Assembly: GCF_000147335.1 (NCBI RefSeq)
Contig: NC_014501.1
Location: 744,001-808,000, forward strand
DNA length: 64,000 nucleotides
Direction of reading: 5' to 3'
From: Gloeothece verrucosa PCC 7822
GTDB taxonomy: Bacteria > Cyanobacteriota > Cyanobacteriia > Cyanobacteriales > Microcystaceae
The translations under genes were made by a program, and so were the position numbers. Numbering within the stretch: the stretch's first letter is position 1; the number at the start of each line of letters is the position of its first letter. This document shows, piece after piece, positions 35,856 to 45,680 of the stretch. The notes under the pieces were generated by a model, which ran no database searches, had not been told where the DNA came from, and saw nothing but the letters and a program-made list of their open reading frames with translations.

Positions 35856-37373
35856 ATGTTTCAAAAAAAGCTAAATAAAGTAAAGTTAATTAAAAATATT
35901 TTTCACTTAAGAGTCGTGCCGAGGGTCTTATTAGCAACGGTCATTGTCTTAGTCTGGGTTGGAGCCGCCATGGCCAAACCCACCACCATGACTCGGGTTG
36001 ATCTAGTTGAACAAAAACTTCAGATCGCGCTTGACACCGTTTGGGTAATTTTTGGGGGTTGTCTTATTTTCTTCATGAATGCCGGCTTTGCTACGCTAGA
36101 GTCTGGCTTTTGTAGACAAAAAAATGTGGTTAATGTTTTGGCGAAAAATCTGATTGTTTTTACTCTAGCCACTATAGCGTTTTGGTCTTTTGGTTTTGGA
36201 ATAATGTTTAGCGAGGGAACGCCGCTTTTTGGTTTTCAGGGGTTTTTCTTAAGCGGTGTGGATAATAGTCCGGCCACCGGCGAAAATTATCAAGGGGTGT
36301 TTACAGCTTTGGCAGGGACGGGAATCCCTTTGAAAGCTAAATTTTTCTTTCAATTGATGTTTGCAGGAACGGCGGCAACCATTGTTTCTGGAGCGGTAGC
36401 CGAACGGATTCGCTTTTTAGCTTTTTTTATTTTTAGCCTAGTTTTGGTAGGCTTTTGCTACCCCGTGACGGGTCATTGGATTTGGGGAGGCGGCTGGCTA
36501 CAAGGCCTCGATTTTTATGATTTTGCGGGTTCTACGGTGGTTCATTCGGTTGGGGGTTGGGCGGCTTTGGTGGGAGCCGTTATTCTCGGTCCCCGAATAG
36601 GAAAATATCAACAGGGAAAGTCTTTTGCTTTGCCTGGCCATAATCTTACCCTTTCAACTTTGGGATGCTTTATTCTGTGGTTAGGTTGGTTTGGTTTTAA
36701 TGCCGGCTCAACCATGAAAGCCGATCCCCTGGCTATCAGTCACATTTTGTTGACCACTAATATGTCGGCGGCTATGGGAGGAATTGCCGCTACGATCACC
36801 ACTTGGTTCTATTTTGGTAAGCCGGATTTGTCAGTGATTATTAACGGAATTTTAGGGGGGTTAGTAGCCATTACTGCTGGCTGTCGTTTTGTATCCCTCG
36901 GAGGAGCCGGGTTTATTGGCTTAGTGGCGGGTGTGTTGATCGTTTTTGCGGTGGATGTATTTGATCATTTACAAATTGATGATCCTGCCGGAGCGATTTC
37001 TGTCCATCTTGTCGGGGGGATCTGGGGAACCTTGGCAGTGGCTTTATTGGCTGTGGGACCTGATGTGAATTTGTATCATATTGGTCCGGCCCAAGGATTG
37101 CTGGTGGGAGGCGGCTTAGGAGGGATTAAGCAGATGTTTATTCAACTGTTAGGAATTGCCTCTGTTAGCCTTTTTACCGTTTTAGCGAGTTGGATGGTTT
37201 GGTCTTTAATTGATTTGTTTGTGGGGATACGAGTCTCTCCAGAAGCCGAATTGAAAGGTTTAGATATAAGTGAGCATGGCCTTCAGGCTTACACGGGTTT
37301 TATGTTGAAAAATGACGTTTCTCCTATGGTTGCAGGAATTATTAGTCGGCTCAACAACAAACATAAAACTTAA
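35856..37373 (+). CDS. amt: Ammonium transporter
   Basis: 505 aa with a signal-like N-terminus (LLATVIVLVWVGAAMAKP) and eleven membrane spans. Signatures: GGCLIFFMNAGFATLESGFC, AGTAATIVSGAVAER (family motif), FAGSTVVHSVGGWAALVGA with the pore His, and GFNAGSTMKADPL. Conducts ammonium across the inner membrane. The 65-base region to the divergent GTPase gene shows no perfect GTAN8TAC NtcA site. Overlaps the 3' end of the next gene by 4 bases. Confidence 0.96.
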   Translation: MFQKKLNKVKLIKNIFHLRVVPRVLLATVIVLVWVGAAMAKPTTMTRVDLVEQKLQIALDTVWVIFGGCLIFFMNAGFATLESGFCRQKNVVNVLAKNLIVFTLATIAFWSFGFGIMFSEGTPLFGFQGFFLSGVDNSPATGENYQGVFTALAGTGIPLKAKFFFQLMFAGTAATIVSGAVAERIRFLAFFIFSLVLVGFCYPVTGHWIWGGGWLQGLDFYDFAGSTVVHSVGGWAALVGAVILGPRIGKYQQGKSFALPGHNLTLSTLGCFILWLGWFGFNAGSTMKADPLAISHILLTTNMSAAMGGIAATITTWFYFGKPDLSVIINGILGGLVAITAGCRFVSLGGAGFIGLVAGVLIVFAVDVFDHLQIDDPAGAISVHLVGGIWGTLAVALLAVGPDVNLYHIGPAQGLLVGGGLGGIKQMFIQLLGIASVSLFTVLASWMVWSLIDLFVGIRVSPEAELKGLDISEHGLQAYTGFMLKNDVSPMVAGIISRLNNKHKT

Positions 37374-38545
37374 AGGTTAGTTCGACGACCTCGATAGCGG
37401 ATGTCTTGATCCACTTTTAAAGAGACATCTTCTGTCATCTCTGGTAAAAATGTTTCATCTTCTGCCGGCACAGAGTTGTTTTTTTCTTTCAAATCTGGTG
37501 AAGTTTGAGGCGGCTTGGGGGTCAGTGCTTTTTGAGCTTGTGGCACTTCCATCGCTGCATTCAACTTTTTAATTGTGCGTTTAATCTCTGCTTCTAATAA
37601 GCCTGTAACCGCTTTGCCGGCTTTTACTAACAAAAACATCTCTAAATTACAAATGGCTAAGATGATATGACCCTGTGGACCTTTGATCGATATATTCTCT
37701 ATCTGTTGCCAACCAAACTCTTCTTCCGCGCTTTTGGCTAAATAAAGCATTGTTCCAGCAATAATTAAGGCTGTATTGTCATCTATATTAATGGAGGGAA
37801 TAATCGGATATCCTTCCACAGAAACCAGCACAACTCCCTCAATGCCAATGGGTTTTGTGGCTAATTCTTGTAAAATTTCTTCGAGTTTATTGGTTGATGA
37901 GGAAATTTGAGAGTTAATCCCGGGAGCGCTGACTGAAGGTAAATCTAAGGTAGTGTGAGTAGAATTGCTTCCTAGTTGAGATTTCGTTGAATGAGATTGA
38001 ATAACGGTTTCTTTAGCTTGAATTAGGGTACTTTTCTCCCCAGATACAAATAAATTAATCAGTTTATTCTGTTTTAAGTTATTGTGAGATTGTTGACGAA
38101 TCTCCGAACCAATAGCCACTCCTCGTATGGGGGCTTCATAGAGGCAAAAATCAGGAATCAACAAATTATCTAAATGCTCGGGGGGATCTTTACGGTCTAT
38201 AATATCTACTGGACCGGTTTCTAAACAGGTGATAATTTTATCGAGTTGGAAAGGGGTTAAATTTTCAGCAATATAGTAGCAAATAAAATAGGGTATATTC
38301 GAGCGCCCAAAGTCATCGGGGCCATCATTATAGAGCCAGCCAAATAGGGTTTGACTCGGCGAGATCTGATGGAGGTAAGCGGCTCGGAAACCGGCTTCTG
38401 GTGGCTCATAAGTATTCCAGTGCTGATTGACAATCTGTTCAGTGAAAGCTCGTTTAATGACTAACGGGATCAGTTCACTCGTGAAACACTTAAACCCGAT
38501 TTTAGAGAAGCTGGTGTAAATAAGTTGCTCAACAAGCAAAGGCAT
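37370..38545 (-). CDS. Roadblock/LC7-domain protein
   Basis: 391 aa. An N-terminal globular half (1-160, GWLYNDGPDDFGRSNIPYF) is unfamiliar. Residues about 215-330 resemble a roadblock/LC7 domain (GIEGVVLVSVEGYPIIPSI, DDNTALIIAGTMLYLA, IENISIKGPQGHIILA), the fold used by regulators of small GTPases. The tail is Pro/Glu rich and basic (YRGRRTNL). Two GTPases are encoded within 7 kb, so a regulator role is plausible but unproven. Tail-to-tail 4-base overlap with amt. Confidence 0.7.
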   Translation of the reverse strand: MPLLVEQLIYTSFSKIGFKCFTSELIPLVIKRAFTEQIVNQHWNTYEPPEAGFRAAYLHQISPSQTLFGWLYNDGPDDFGRSNIPYFICYYIAENLTPFQLDKIITCLETGPVDIIDRKDPPEHLDNLLIPDFCLYEAPIRGVAIGSEIRQQSHNNLKQNKLINLFVSGEKSTLIQAKETVIQSHSTKSQLGSNSTHTTLDLPSVSAPGINSQISSSTNKLEEILQELATKPIGIEGVVLVSVEGYPIIPSINIDDNTALIIAGTMLYLAKSAEEEFGWQQIENISIKGPQGHIILAICNLEMFLLVKAGKAVTGLLEAEIKRTIKKLNAAMEVPQAQKALTPKPPQTSPDLKEKNNSVPAEDETFLPEMTEDVSLKVDQDIRYRGRRTNL

Positions 38546-38754
38546 TGTAATTGACTACTCAAGATACTTTCAGGTTAACCTATTTCAGCTTATGCCGCCA
38601 TTATAGAATTTACTGACTCATTTGAGAGCCATGATGAACAAGGTTTTTTGAGCATTTCCGTACTTTTGATTATCTGTGGACAAAAAACTGGCCAGGTTTT
38701 TATCCCTGACCTGAAAGACCAAGCTTTGAGAGTCGTTCATCAATCTGTTAGCCT
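38546..38754. other. Spacer, no gene seen
   Basis: 209 AT-rich bases upstream of the roadblock gene start and downstream of the Wzc-like gene; no clear element. Confidence 0.3.
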
Positions 38755-41013
38755 TTAACGGTGACGACTTACCCCATTAGCCACTAACCCTAACAGGGAA
38801 ATAGCAGACATTTTTAACTCATCTAAACAATCTTTAAAGGCTTGACGCTCAGTTTTGCCCATCTTAGTCACTAAAATCAATCCTTCCGTCGAAGCGGCTA
38901 AAATCTTAGCATCAGGAAAGCCGAGTATAGGGGGAGTATCATAAATGACCAAATCATACTGACTATCTTGATGGAATTGCTCGATGAGTTGTCCCATTTT
39001 TTCACTAGCCAGTAACCCAGTTGGATTAGCCGCCTCGTCACCCGCCATCAAGACCGATAAATTTTCCCATTGAGGAACTTTTTGAATCGCTTTAGCGACC
39101 TCTAATCCTAGAGTAAGCACTTCATTTAATCCCTCTGGCTGAGGAACATCTACCCATTGATAATACTGAGGCTTTCTTAAATTGGCTTCTACGAGTAAAA
39201 CTCTCTGTCCCATGACAGCCGCCACTTGAGCTAAATATAAAGCGATAGTGGATTTTCCTTCTCCTGCTGTGGCTGAACTAATCACAATTGACTTTAATGG
39301 TTCACTGTCCAACAAAGAAATGTTGGCATACATCGACATACAAGCTTCTAGAAAAGCCGAAAAATAATGAAATGATTGAAGGGGTTTTCTCGGTAAGTTT
39401 GAAGGCTCATTCCCGGGTTGCCCGAGGTTAAGATTAGAATGCCATAAGGCGTGTTTGTGACCCGGCTTAAGATTATTCAGGTTTCTTTGAAAAGGAATAT
39501 ATCCCAGAATAGGTAATGGGGTGGCTTCTTTAATTTCTTGGCCCGAATGAAACTTATTATCGAGTTTCTCAAGCCCAACAGCCGCTACCATTCCTAATAA
39601 AATTCCTCCCACTAGCCCTAAACTTAAATTCCGCATTGGATTGGGATAAATTGGCTCTTTTAAAAGTTCTGGACTAGAGAGTAATTCCCAAGGTGACATT
39701 TTTTGAGCCGCTTTAATTTGAATTTTTTCTTGAGCCTCTAAAAAGCGGCTTAAACTTTCATTAGCCACCTGAATTTTTCTTTGCAGTTCTGTGTACTGCT
39801 TGGCTATTTCTGGGATTTTTTCTAGCTGTTTTTTGACATTTTCTATTTGTTTTTGTAAAACCGAGCTTCGTGTCTGTAAGACTTGGATTTGATTGGCTGA
39901 TTGAACTAATTGCTGATTGAGAGCTAAACGCACAGCACTCGGAGAATCGAGGTGATTATTGCTAGGATTGATTTGTTCTGATGGTTGATCGCCTAAAATT
40001 TTCTTCGATTCTTCTTTGAGTAGGGACTGTAAATTAGCTTGTTTTTCCTTAAGGGTTTGGATGATGGGACTATCGTCAACAAAAATTGTCGCCTGTTTCG
40101 CCAGTTCTATTTCTACTTGCTGTAATTGGTTCAGTAAGTATTGATAACGGGGAGATTCACTTAGATAGCTTGAATTTAAGGCTTCCTGGGGCTTTAATCC
40201 CACCTGTTTTTCCAAATTTTGATATAAAGATGTTGTTTCCTTCAGTTGGACTTGGGTATTTAACAGTTCCGTTTGTAAGTAAAGCAATTGTTTTGATAAC
40301 TCATTGGCCTGCGCTTGAGGGTCAAGGATATTATATTTTTCCCTAACTTTTTGTAATTTTTGCTCATATTGAGACACTTGTTGCTGATATTTGGGCAACT
40401 GAATGTTGACAAATTCAATGGCGGCTTTAAGTTCAGACTGTTTGACTTCTCTTGCATATTTCAAATAGGCATCGGCAAGATTATTAAGAACAAAAATAAT
40501 TTTTTTCGGATTGTTATCTTCGTAAGAGATCTCTAAAATTTTCGTTTGGGGTAAGCGAATTATTTTGAGGGGTTCTTCTTTATTTTTTGGCTTTTGAGCT
40601 AAACCTTTGTCGTCTAAATCTCGATAGTGAGGAGAAATTTTTTGCAAAATTGGTTTGAGGATTTTCGGACTGCGTAAAACTTCTATTTGAGTATCATATT
40701 CTACTGTATTCCCACTTACGTCTGGGGCCGGTAACTGATTGAGCGCAGGCGGGTTATCTCCGGATGCTACTAATAACTGAAATTTTCCTACATACCTGGG
40801 AGTTTGTTGAAATGTCCAAACTCCGACCCCGGCGGTTACCCCAATGGTTACAGCGATAATCACACCGATTCGATGGGTGACGACTTTCCAAAAAGGACGC
40901 TCTGTGAAATTTTTTTCGTATTCAATTTTTGGGGTCTGTCTTGTCACTCGAAGTTGAGTTATTTTCGCGGTGCTGTTGTTTAGCAATCGCGTAGCAATAC
41001 CGATCTCCTCCAT
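38755..41013 (-). CDS. Wzc-type polysaccharide co-polymerase / BY-kinase
   Basis: 752 aa inner-membrane protein that controls exopolysaccharide chain length. The first helix is near residue 50 (IGVIIAVTIGVTAGVGVWTF), followed by a large periplasmic Wzz/GumC coiled coil (about 180-470), a second helix (LGLVGGILLGMVAAVGLE) and a cytoplasmic BY-kinase domain: Walker A ATAGEGKST (about 580), LLVEANLRKPQ (A'), VIYDTPPILGFPD (B). The tail (NGVSRHR) lacks a Tyr cluster, so autophosphorylation in cis is doubtful. Preceded by the Wza-type exporter, a likely operon. Confidence 0.9.
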   Translation of the reverse strand: MEEIGIATRLLNNSTAKITQLRVTRQTPKIEYEKNFTERPFWKVVTHRIGVIIAVTIGVTAGVGVWTFQQTPRYVGKFQLLVASGDNPPALNQLPAPDVSGNTVEYDTQIEVLRSPKILKPILQKISPHYRDLDDKGLAQKPKNKEEPLKIIRLPQTKILEISYEDNNPKKIIFVLNNLADAYLKYAREVKQSELKAAIEFVNIQLPKYQQQVSQYEQKLQKVREKYNILDPQAQANELSKQLLYLQTELLNTQVQLKETTSLYQNLEKQVGLKPQEALNSSYLSESPRYQYLLNQLQQVEIELAKQATIFVDDSPIIQTLKEKQANLQSLLKEESKKILGDQPSEQINPSNNHLDSPSAVRLALNQQLVQSANQIQVLQTRSSVLQKQIENVKKQLEKIPEIAKQYTELQRKIQVANESLSRFLEAQEKIQIKAAQKMSPWELLSSPELLKEPIYPNPMRNLSLGLVGGILLGMVAAVGLEKLDNKFHSGQEIKEATPLPILGYIPFQRNLNNLKPGHKHALWHSNLNLGQPGNEPSNLPRKPLQSFHYFSAFLEACMSMYANISLLDSEPLKSIVISSATAGEGKSTIALYLAQVAAVMGQRVLLVEANLRKPQYYQWVDVPQPEGLNEVLTLGLEVAKAIQKVPQWENLSVLMAGDEAANPTGLLASEKMGQLIEQFHQDSQYDLVIYDTPPILGFPDAKILAASTEGLILVTKMGKTERQAFKDCLDELKMSAISLLGLVANGVSRHR

Positions 41014-41123
41014 TTTTTTTTCCTCACTATTAAGGTTGACCGAAGCAGGGCTTAATTTCGAAGTGTTGATAATTTAGTTTTACCTCAGATTTTCAAGAAG
41101 TAATTGTTACAAATTATTGTGAG

Positions 41124-42617
41124 TTAGTTGTTACCTGTAAATATGTTAACAAAGTTAGCGAATCCTGATATAGTCCCCAAGGGACTCAGTACCGTGTTTA
41201 GGGTATCTGTTGTCGCGGTTATGCCATTGCGGTTGACGATCACAATGTCATTATTGCGTAAAGGTGGATTATTTTCTCCTGCAATCCCTGCGGCAAAATC
41301 TATAGGAATCTTTCGTTTAGTCACAGTTCCATTAGGATTAAGACGAATTAGCACAATTTCTGAACGATTAGCGCGTCTTTTATCAAATCCACCGGCGGTC
41401 ATAATGGCCTGATTCAAAGGCGTATCTGGTTGAACATCAACGACTCCAGGTCTAAGAACTTCACCCACCACATTAACTTTAATAGTCAAGGGAGCAAAAC
41501 TAGCCATAGCTAAGGTTTGTGATTCAGCAGGAGCCACTTCACTAGCTGTGGGAACAACGATGGTGTCTCCTTCTTGTAAAATAATATCTTGGGTGATATC
41601 ACCGGTTGCCAACAGATTCCATAAATCTACCTTAATTGTTTGCTGAGTCGTGTTTCGATTAAAGCGACGAACTTCAATTTGACGAAGATCTGCCAAAGGT
41701 TTAATACCTCCTGCCAGTTGCAGGGCTAAAGAGAGTCTTGGCGGTTGTCGTTTGGCTGATTGAGCGGTAGTGCCTGAACCGGCTGCCACTGATACTTGTT
41801 GTGGGGTCACTTTATAAGCACCAGGACGATAGACTTCTCCGACGACAGCTACATTAAGCTCTTGATCGGCCCGAATCCCAAAATTAGCATCGGATAGTTG
41901 TCGAGTTTCTACCTCAGAAATGTTTTCTTTGGTGGGAACAACGATCACGTCTCCATCGCGTACAGTTAAATCTTGATTTAAATTTCCCTGTTGAATGAGT
42001 TCCCATAAATTCAGAGTCCATGTTTTTTCTTTTCCGTTGACCACTCGTCGCAATTGCACTTGACTAATATCGGCCACTGTGGTAAGTCCACCGGCTTCTC
42101 GAATTAAATCAGTGACTAAAGGCGTTTGCCCTCCTGGGGTTAATGTATAAGAACCTGGACTATTGACTTCTCCGGCCACGGCAATTTGCAAGGGACGGGG
42201 GGTAGTAACATTCACCGTGACAAAAGGGCGTTTTAAATAAGGTGTATAAAGTTGTGAGAGGAGTTGACTCGCTTGGGATACAGTTAACCCTGCTAATTTC
42301 ACTCTACCGACCAAAGGAGCGCTAATGGTTCCATCGACTAGGATCAAATATTGTCCACTAAATTCTGGGACTTGAAAGACGGTCACAGTAATACCATCGC
42401 CTCCTCCTAAAATATAATCCGTATCTTGATTGGGGTGCGGAACTCGTTCCGCACTGACCCCAGAAGTTTGTGCTGGTGAGGGGGTGTTAGACAAGGTGGG
42501 GACGGTTTTCTTGGGAGCAATTGGTTGAGCGAAGGCAGATAAAGGAGCGGCTAGTAACCACACCAGAGTTAGAATCGATGCTTTAACAGGATAACTAGGG
42601 AAGACTTGACCAACCAT
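41124..42617 (-). CDS. Wza-type polysaccharide export protein (SLBB)
   Basis: 497 aa. A secretion signal (LTLVWLLAAPLSAFAQP), the polysaccharide biosynthesis/export domain (DYILGGGDGITVTVFQVPEF ... PYLKRPFVTVNVT), then three SLBB repeats, each with GEV.RPGxY or similar and DGDxIVVPT. The outer-membrane channel partner of the Wzc protein encoded just downstream (110-base gap). Around residues 54-62 the sequence ERVPHP is encoded by an in-frame palindromic repeat (42435-42454) placed in the flexible region after the signal, where it is tolerated. Confidence 0.9.
   Translation of the reverse strand: MVGQVFPSYPVKASILTLVWLLAAPLSAFAQPIAPKKTVPTLSNTPSPAQTSGVSAERVPHPNQDTDYILGGGDGITVTVFQVPEFSGQYLILVDGTISAPLVGRVKLAGLTVSQASQLLSQLYTPYLKRPFVTVNVTTPRPLQIAVAGEVNSPGSYTLTPGGQTPLVTDLIREAGGLTTVADISQVQLRRVVNGKEKTWTLNLWELIQQGNLNQDLTVRDGDVIVVPTKENISEVETRQLSDANFGIRADQELNVAVVGEVYRPGAYKVTPQQVSVAAGSGTTAQSAKRQPPRLSLALQLAGGIKPLADLRQIEVRRFNRNTTQQTIKVDLWNLLATGDITQDIILQEGDTIVVPTASEVAPAESQTLAMASFAPLTIKVNVVGEVLRPGVVDVQPDTPLNQAIMTAGGFDKRRANRSEIVLIRLNPNGTVTKRKIPIDFAAGIAGENNPPLRNNDIVIVNRNGITATTDTLNTVLSPLGTISGFANFVNIFTGNN
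42435..42454. repeat. GTGCGGAAC palindrome, copy 2, in frame in the exporter gene
   Basis: Identical to 24329-24348 over all 20 bases; neighbouring bases extend the likeness in inverted orientation (ATTGGG beside one arm in each copy). Encodes AERVPH on the minus strand. Confidence 0.8.
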
Positions 42618-42721
42618 AATCTTTTATAGGATGTTTAAATAGGCGACTTTGATTCTAGCGATTATTTAACGACCTTTTTAGATCTAGGATATATTGTCTT
42701 TAGCCTTATTGGATTAGACGA

Positions 42722-42994
42722 ATGTCTCAAAAACAAAAGTTTCCTCACCTATTAGGTTCTAAGTGGACAGCTAAACAAACCCACTGGGGTTGGCGGCATT
42801 TCCAAGTGATCAATCGCAAAAATCAAGGAAAATGGGTTTTTGCGGAAATGATCGCTTCAGTTGATCCCTCAGTCCGTTTTTGGGTTAACGCTAAACAGCT
42901 TAAGGATAAAACCCTTTGGGATGCGGGTTGGAAAACCCTCGAAGAAATACAACACCCCGAGCAGGAGCCAGATGATTTAGAAATTTTTAGTTGA
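42722..42994 (+). CDS. Trp-rich TIGR02450 family protein
   Basis: 90 aa. SKWTA, HWGWRHFQVINRK and WVFAEMIASVDPSVRFWVN with DAGWKTLEE make the conserved, Trp-dense pattern of TIGR02450, a family of unknown function in cyanobacteria and marine bacteria. No signal or membrane segment. The last 8 bases overlap tail-to-tail with the GTPase gene. Confidence 0.85.
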   Translation: MSQKQKFPHLLGSKWTAKQTHWGWRHFQVINRKNQGKWVFAEMIASVDPSVRFWVNAKQLKDKTLWDAGWKTLEEIQHPEQEPDDLEIFS

Positions 42995-44936
42995 CATTTA
43001 AGCCAGTATGTGATATGTAATATTGAAACCGTTCTCGCAGTTGGGCAATGGTTAAATCTTTTGTCCAGTATTCTACTAAAGCATGACCAAATGCCCAAGC
43101 ATTACGCTCGGGAGAGGTGGGATTTTCTAGTAATAATGGCCAGAGGGCAAGTAAATCAAAATTGCTGGTTTTATTGGTGTTTAAAAGGTTAAAAAGATCA
43201 TAAGCCATTTGCAGTTTACCAATCACCACAGGCAACTGTTCTACTGGGATTTGTTCGGCTAAGACATAAGCTAAGGTGGGGGAACCGGTGGAGAGAGTAG
43301 CCAAAAATTTAAGCACCGGACTTTTTAAGAGTGCTGTCACGCCTTGGGTAGTGGTCATTTGAAAGGTGTAATGATCGATAATTTGAGTAGCGGCAAGGGT
43401 ACGGGCTTCTAAATTCCGCAGAAAACGCGCTAAGCGAAGTTGACTGGCCGGGGCGATCGCTGAGATTAAGGCTAACGATAACATATCCACTCCCCAATCC
43501 GGGCGATCGCTTGGAAAATCTCGGGTAACTACCGGTAACACCTGTATTTGTTGACCCAAAGTTGGCTCTAAATTCAACTGGGCCAAACGAAGGGCGCGAT
43601 ATTCCACCGCTTCTCGGATCGCAATTTCTTTGGGACGATCACCCCATTGCCAATTATAGGGAGGTTCCCATTCCCGTATCGGTCGTAGTCGATCCACTTG
43701 CGTTACAACAGTAATGATGGGCAAGTCGCTCAGTTGTTCTCGAATATCTTTCAAAAAGTCCACATCCATTTGTAGGGCAGGATCGAGGGCGGGATTAATC
43801 AACAACAGTAAATCAGCCGTCGTAGCATAGTCTAGCACTAATTCCCGCAAGTCTTCTCGCTTGACTTGTTCATAACCGGGAGTATCCCAAAGGCTGAGAT
43901 GATCGCCGCTTTTTGACTTCCAATGGTACTGCGAAATTTGCTCGGTACTGGGTAATACATCCACTTCGGCTAATTCAGATTGAAATAGGGTATTGATCAG
44001 GCTACTTTTGCCGGCACCGGTTCTTCCCACCACTAAAATATTAAGGGGTTTTTGTTCTACCTCTTCAACCGGTTCAGCCTGGGTGAGAATCTCTCGTAGG
44101 GTTTGGGTTTTGGCTTTGGGTAAGGCGGGTTTAGAAGCTTCGGGTATGGGTAGATTAATGGTAGTATGGCCGTAGAGGGCGAGGGCTTGGTGGCAGAGAT
44201 TTCTTAAGGCGGCTTCTCGCAAGATTTGCCCTAAATTAACGATTAATTGTTGACCGGCTTGGTTATTGTAACGTTCACTAGCGATTTTAGCGACGGCGGC
44301 GGCGGGATTTAATAACCACTGGGCCCAATTCCAAGCTTGTAAGAGTTTGCGGGCAGAGGGTTCTAATTTTTGATAGACTTCATAAGCCTGTACAGCTTGC
44401 CCAATGCTAACTTGATTGAGGGCAGGAGATAATTTTTGCATCCACAAATCTAGGTCGTCTACTGTGCCTCGTATGAGAGTGTAAGCTTGGGGTACGTAGA
44501 TATTTAAGAGGGGATATTTAACCTCGGGATAAAAAATATTGGCGATCGCGGTGACGAGTTCTTGACATCGCCCCCAAAAGGTTTGCCAGTCTTCCCACAT
44601 AGGGGGATCGTTTTGGGTGTCTTTGAGGACTTTTTCTAAGGCGGCTTCGGCTTGTTTGATAATATCTTCTTTGGCGATAATTTCTTGGGAATTTTCTAGG
44701 GAGATTTCTAGTTCTTGGTTAACTTGGTTGAGGACAGATTCCATCTCTTGTATAACCGGTTGAGTCCATTTGGCCAGTAACCATCGCCAAATTGCCAAGA
44801 TCAAAATAAAGACTCCCCAGATCCAATTAATGCCCCAAGTGTGTATTTGTTGCCCGGCGGCAAAGACGATAAATCCGATGATTCCTACCAGTGGGGTTGC
44901 TAAGATAATCCATTGCCATAATTTTAAACGAATCAT
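42987..44936 (-). CDS. Membrane-associated GTPase
   Basis: 649 aa. Two N-terminal helices (WIILATPLVGIIGFIVFA, WIWGVFILILAIWRWLL), a long helical linker, then an Era/TrmE-like G domain: G1 VGRTGAGKSSLIN (about 304-315), a Thr-containing switch, G3 LWDTPGYEQV, G4 TQVDRL (instead of NKxD). The C-terminal helical domain (about 500-649) resembles dynamin-like or DUF697-type GTPases. Membrane or chromosome-segregation roles are known for relatives; none is shown here. Three HIP1 sites occur in it. Confidence 0.8.
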   Translation of the reverse strand: MIRLKLWQWIILATPLVGIIGFIVFAAGQQIHTWGINWIWGVFILILAIWRWLLAKWTQPVIQEMESVLNQVNQELEISLENSQEIIAKEDIIKQAEAALEKVLKDTQNDPPMWEDWQTFWGRCQELVTAIANIFYPEVKYPLLNIYVPQAYTLIRGTVDDLDLWMQKLSPALNQVSIGQAVQAYEVYQKLEPSARKLLQAWNWAQWLLNPAAAVAKIASERYNNQAGQQLIVNLGQILREAALRNLCHQALALYGHTTINLPIPEASKPALPKAKTQTLREILTQAEPVEEVEQKPLNILVVGRTGAGKSSLINTLFQSELAEVDVLPSTEQISQYHWKSKSGDHLSLWDTPGYEQVKREDLRELVLDYATTADLLLLINPALDPALQMDVDFLKDIREQLSDLPIITVVTQVDRLRPIREWEPPYNWQWGDRPKEIAIREAVEYRALRLAQLNLEPTLGQQIQVLPVVTRDFPSDRPDWGVDMLSLALISAIAPASQLRLARFLRNLEARTLAATQIIDHYTFQMTTTQGVTALLKSPVLKFLATLSTGSPTLAYVLAEQIPVEQLPVVIGKLQMAYDLFNLLNTNKTSNFDLLALWPLLLENPTSPERNAWAFGHALVEYWTKDLTIAQLRERFQYYISHTGLNVN

Positions 44937-45034
44937 TTTTTTTAGGTGTTTTAATGGGAATTTTTCTATTTTTACTCAAACTTTGCTCGGATTTGATCAG
45001 CCGTAGGGTGGGCACTTTATTTTATTTCGCGCAA

Positions 45035-45418
45035 AGGCAAGGCAGTGCTAGAGATAGAGATGGGGCTTGGCGGGAGTTAGAAACCTCTTTAAAGCGTTTG
45101 CAAACGAATTATTTAGACCTGTGGCAGTTTCATGCTTTAACTCATGATTGGGACCTCGACACGATTTTATCAAAAGGGGGAGCTATAAGGGCGGCAATTG
45201 AGGCTAAGAAACAGGGTTTAATCCGTTCAGTGGGAATTACCGGACATCATAATCCTGAGATTATTGTTAAGGGATTGAGTCGCTATGCTTTTGATACTGC
45301 TTTAGTGCCGATTAATGCGGCCGATACGTTGGAGCAGTTAGAAAAAAATATTAGGGTGGCACAGCAATTTAAGCCACTACTTTCTGATGAATTAGCGATG
45401 ATCGAACAGCTTTACTGA
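45035..45418 (+). pseudogene. Fragment of an aldo/keto reductase
   Basis: Reads ARDRDGAWRELETSLKRL, QTNYLDLWQFHALTHDWDLD, SVGITGHHNPEIIVKGLSRY and PINAADT, the middle of a cyanobacterial aldo/keto reductase. The first about 90 residues (with the catalytic Asp/Tyr) are missing; the frame before 45035 is unrelated. After NAADT about 100 residues are deleted and the gene resumes near the end (LEQLEKNIRVAQQFKPL). Not functional. Confidence 0.75.
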
Positions 45419-45455
45419 ATAATTAGCTATAGTAAAAAAAAATACCATAGTAAAC

Positions 45456-45638
45456 ATGAATGTAAAATCATCTGAGCAACAAAAAACGGTTCAAAAGACT
45501 AAATTTTATCAAGCCCTATTAGAGTCTGGCTTAGTCAAACAGATTAAAAACCCTACGTATGATGAGCCAACTAAACGAAAACTGCTCGAGGTACAAGGTA
45601 AACCCGTTTCTGAAACAATTATTGAGGAACGCCGCTAA
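45456..45638 (+). CDS. Small antitoxin-like protein without its toxin
   Basis: 60 aa: FYQALLESGLVKQIKNPTYD, ending EVQGKPVSETIIEERR. I know this ending from cyanobacterial short proteins coded before PIN-domain toxins. Here no PIN gene follows; the next reading frame is a broken DUF433 gene. It may be an orphan antitoxin or a repressor. ATG 45456 lacks a strong RBS. Confidence 0.6.
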   Translation: MNVKSSEQQKTVQKTKFYQALLESGLVKQIKNPTYDEPTKRKLLEVQGKPVSETIIEERR

Positions 45639-45680
45639 ATAGTATTATTTAACTAGGTATCTCGATTCTTATTAATTAAT

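Noticed and set aside
44954..45034. N-terminal 27 residues of the reductase frame as coding
   Set aside because: Not reductase-like and partly antisense to the promoter side of the membrane GTPase gene.
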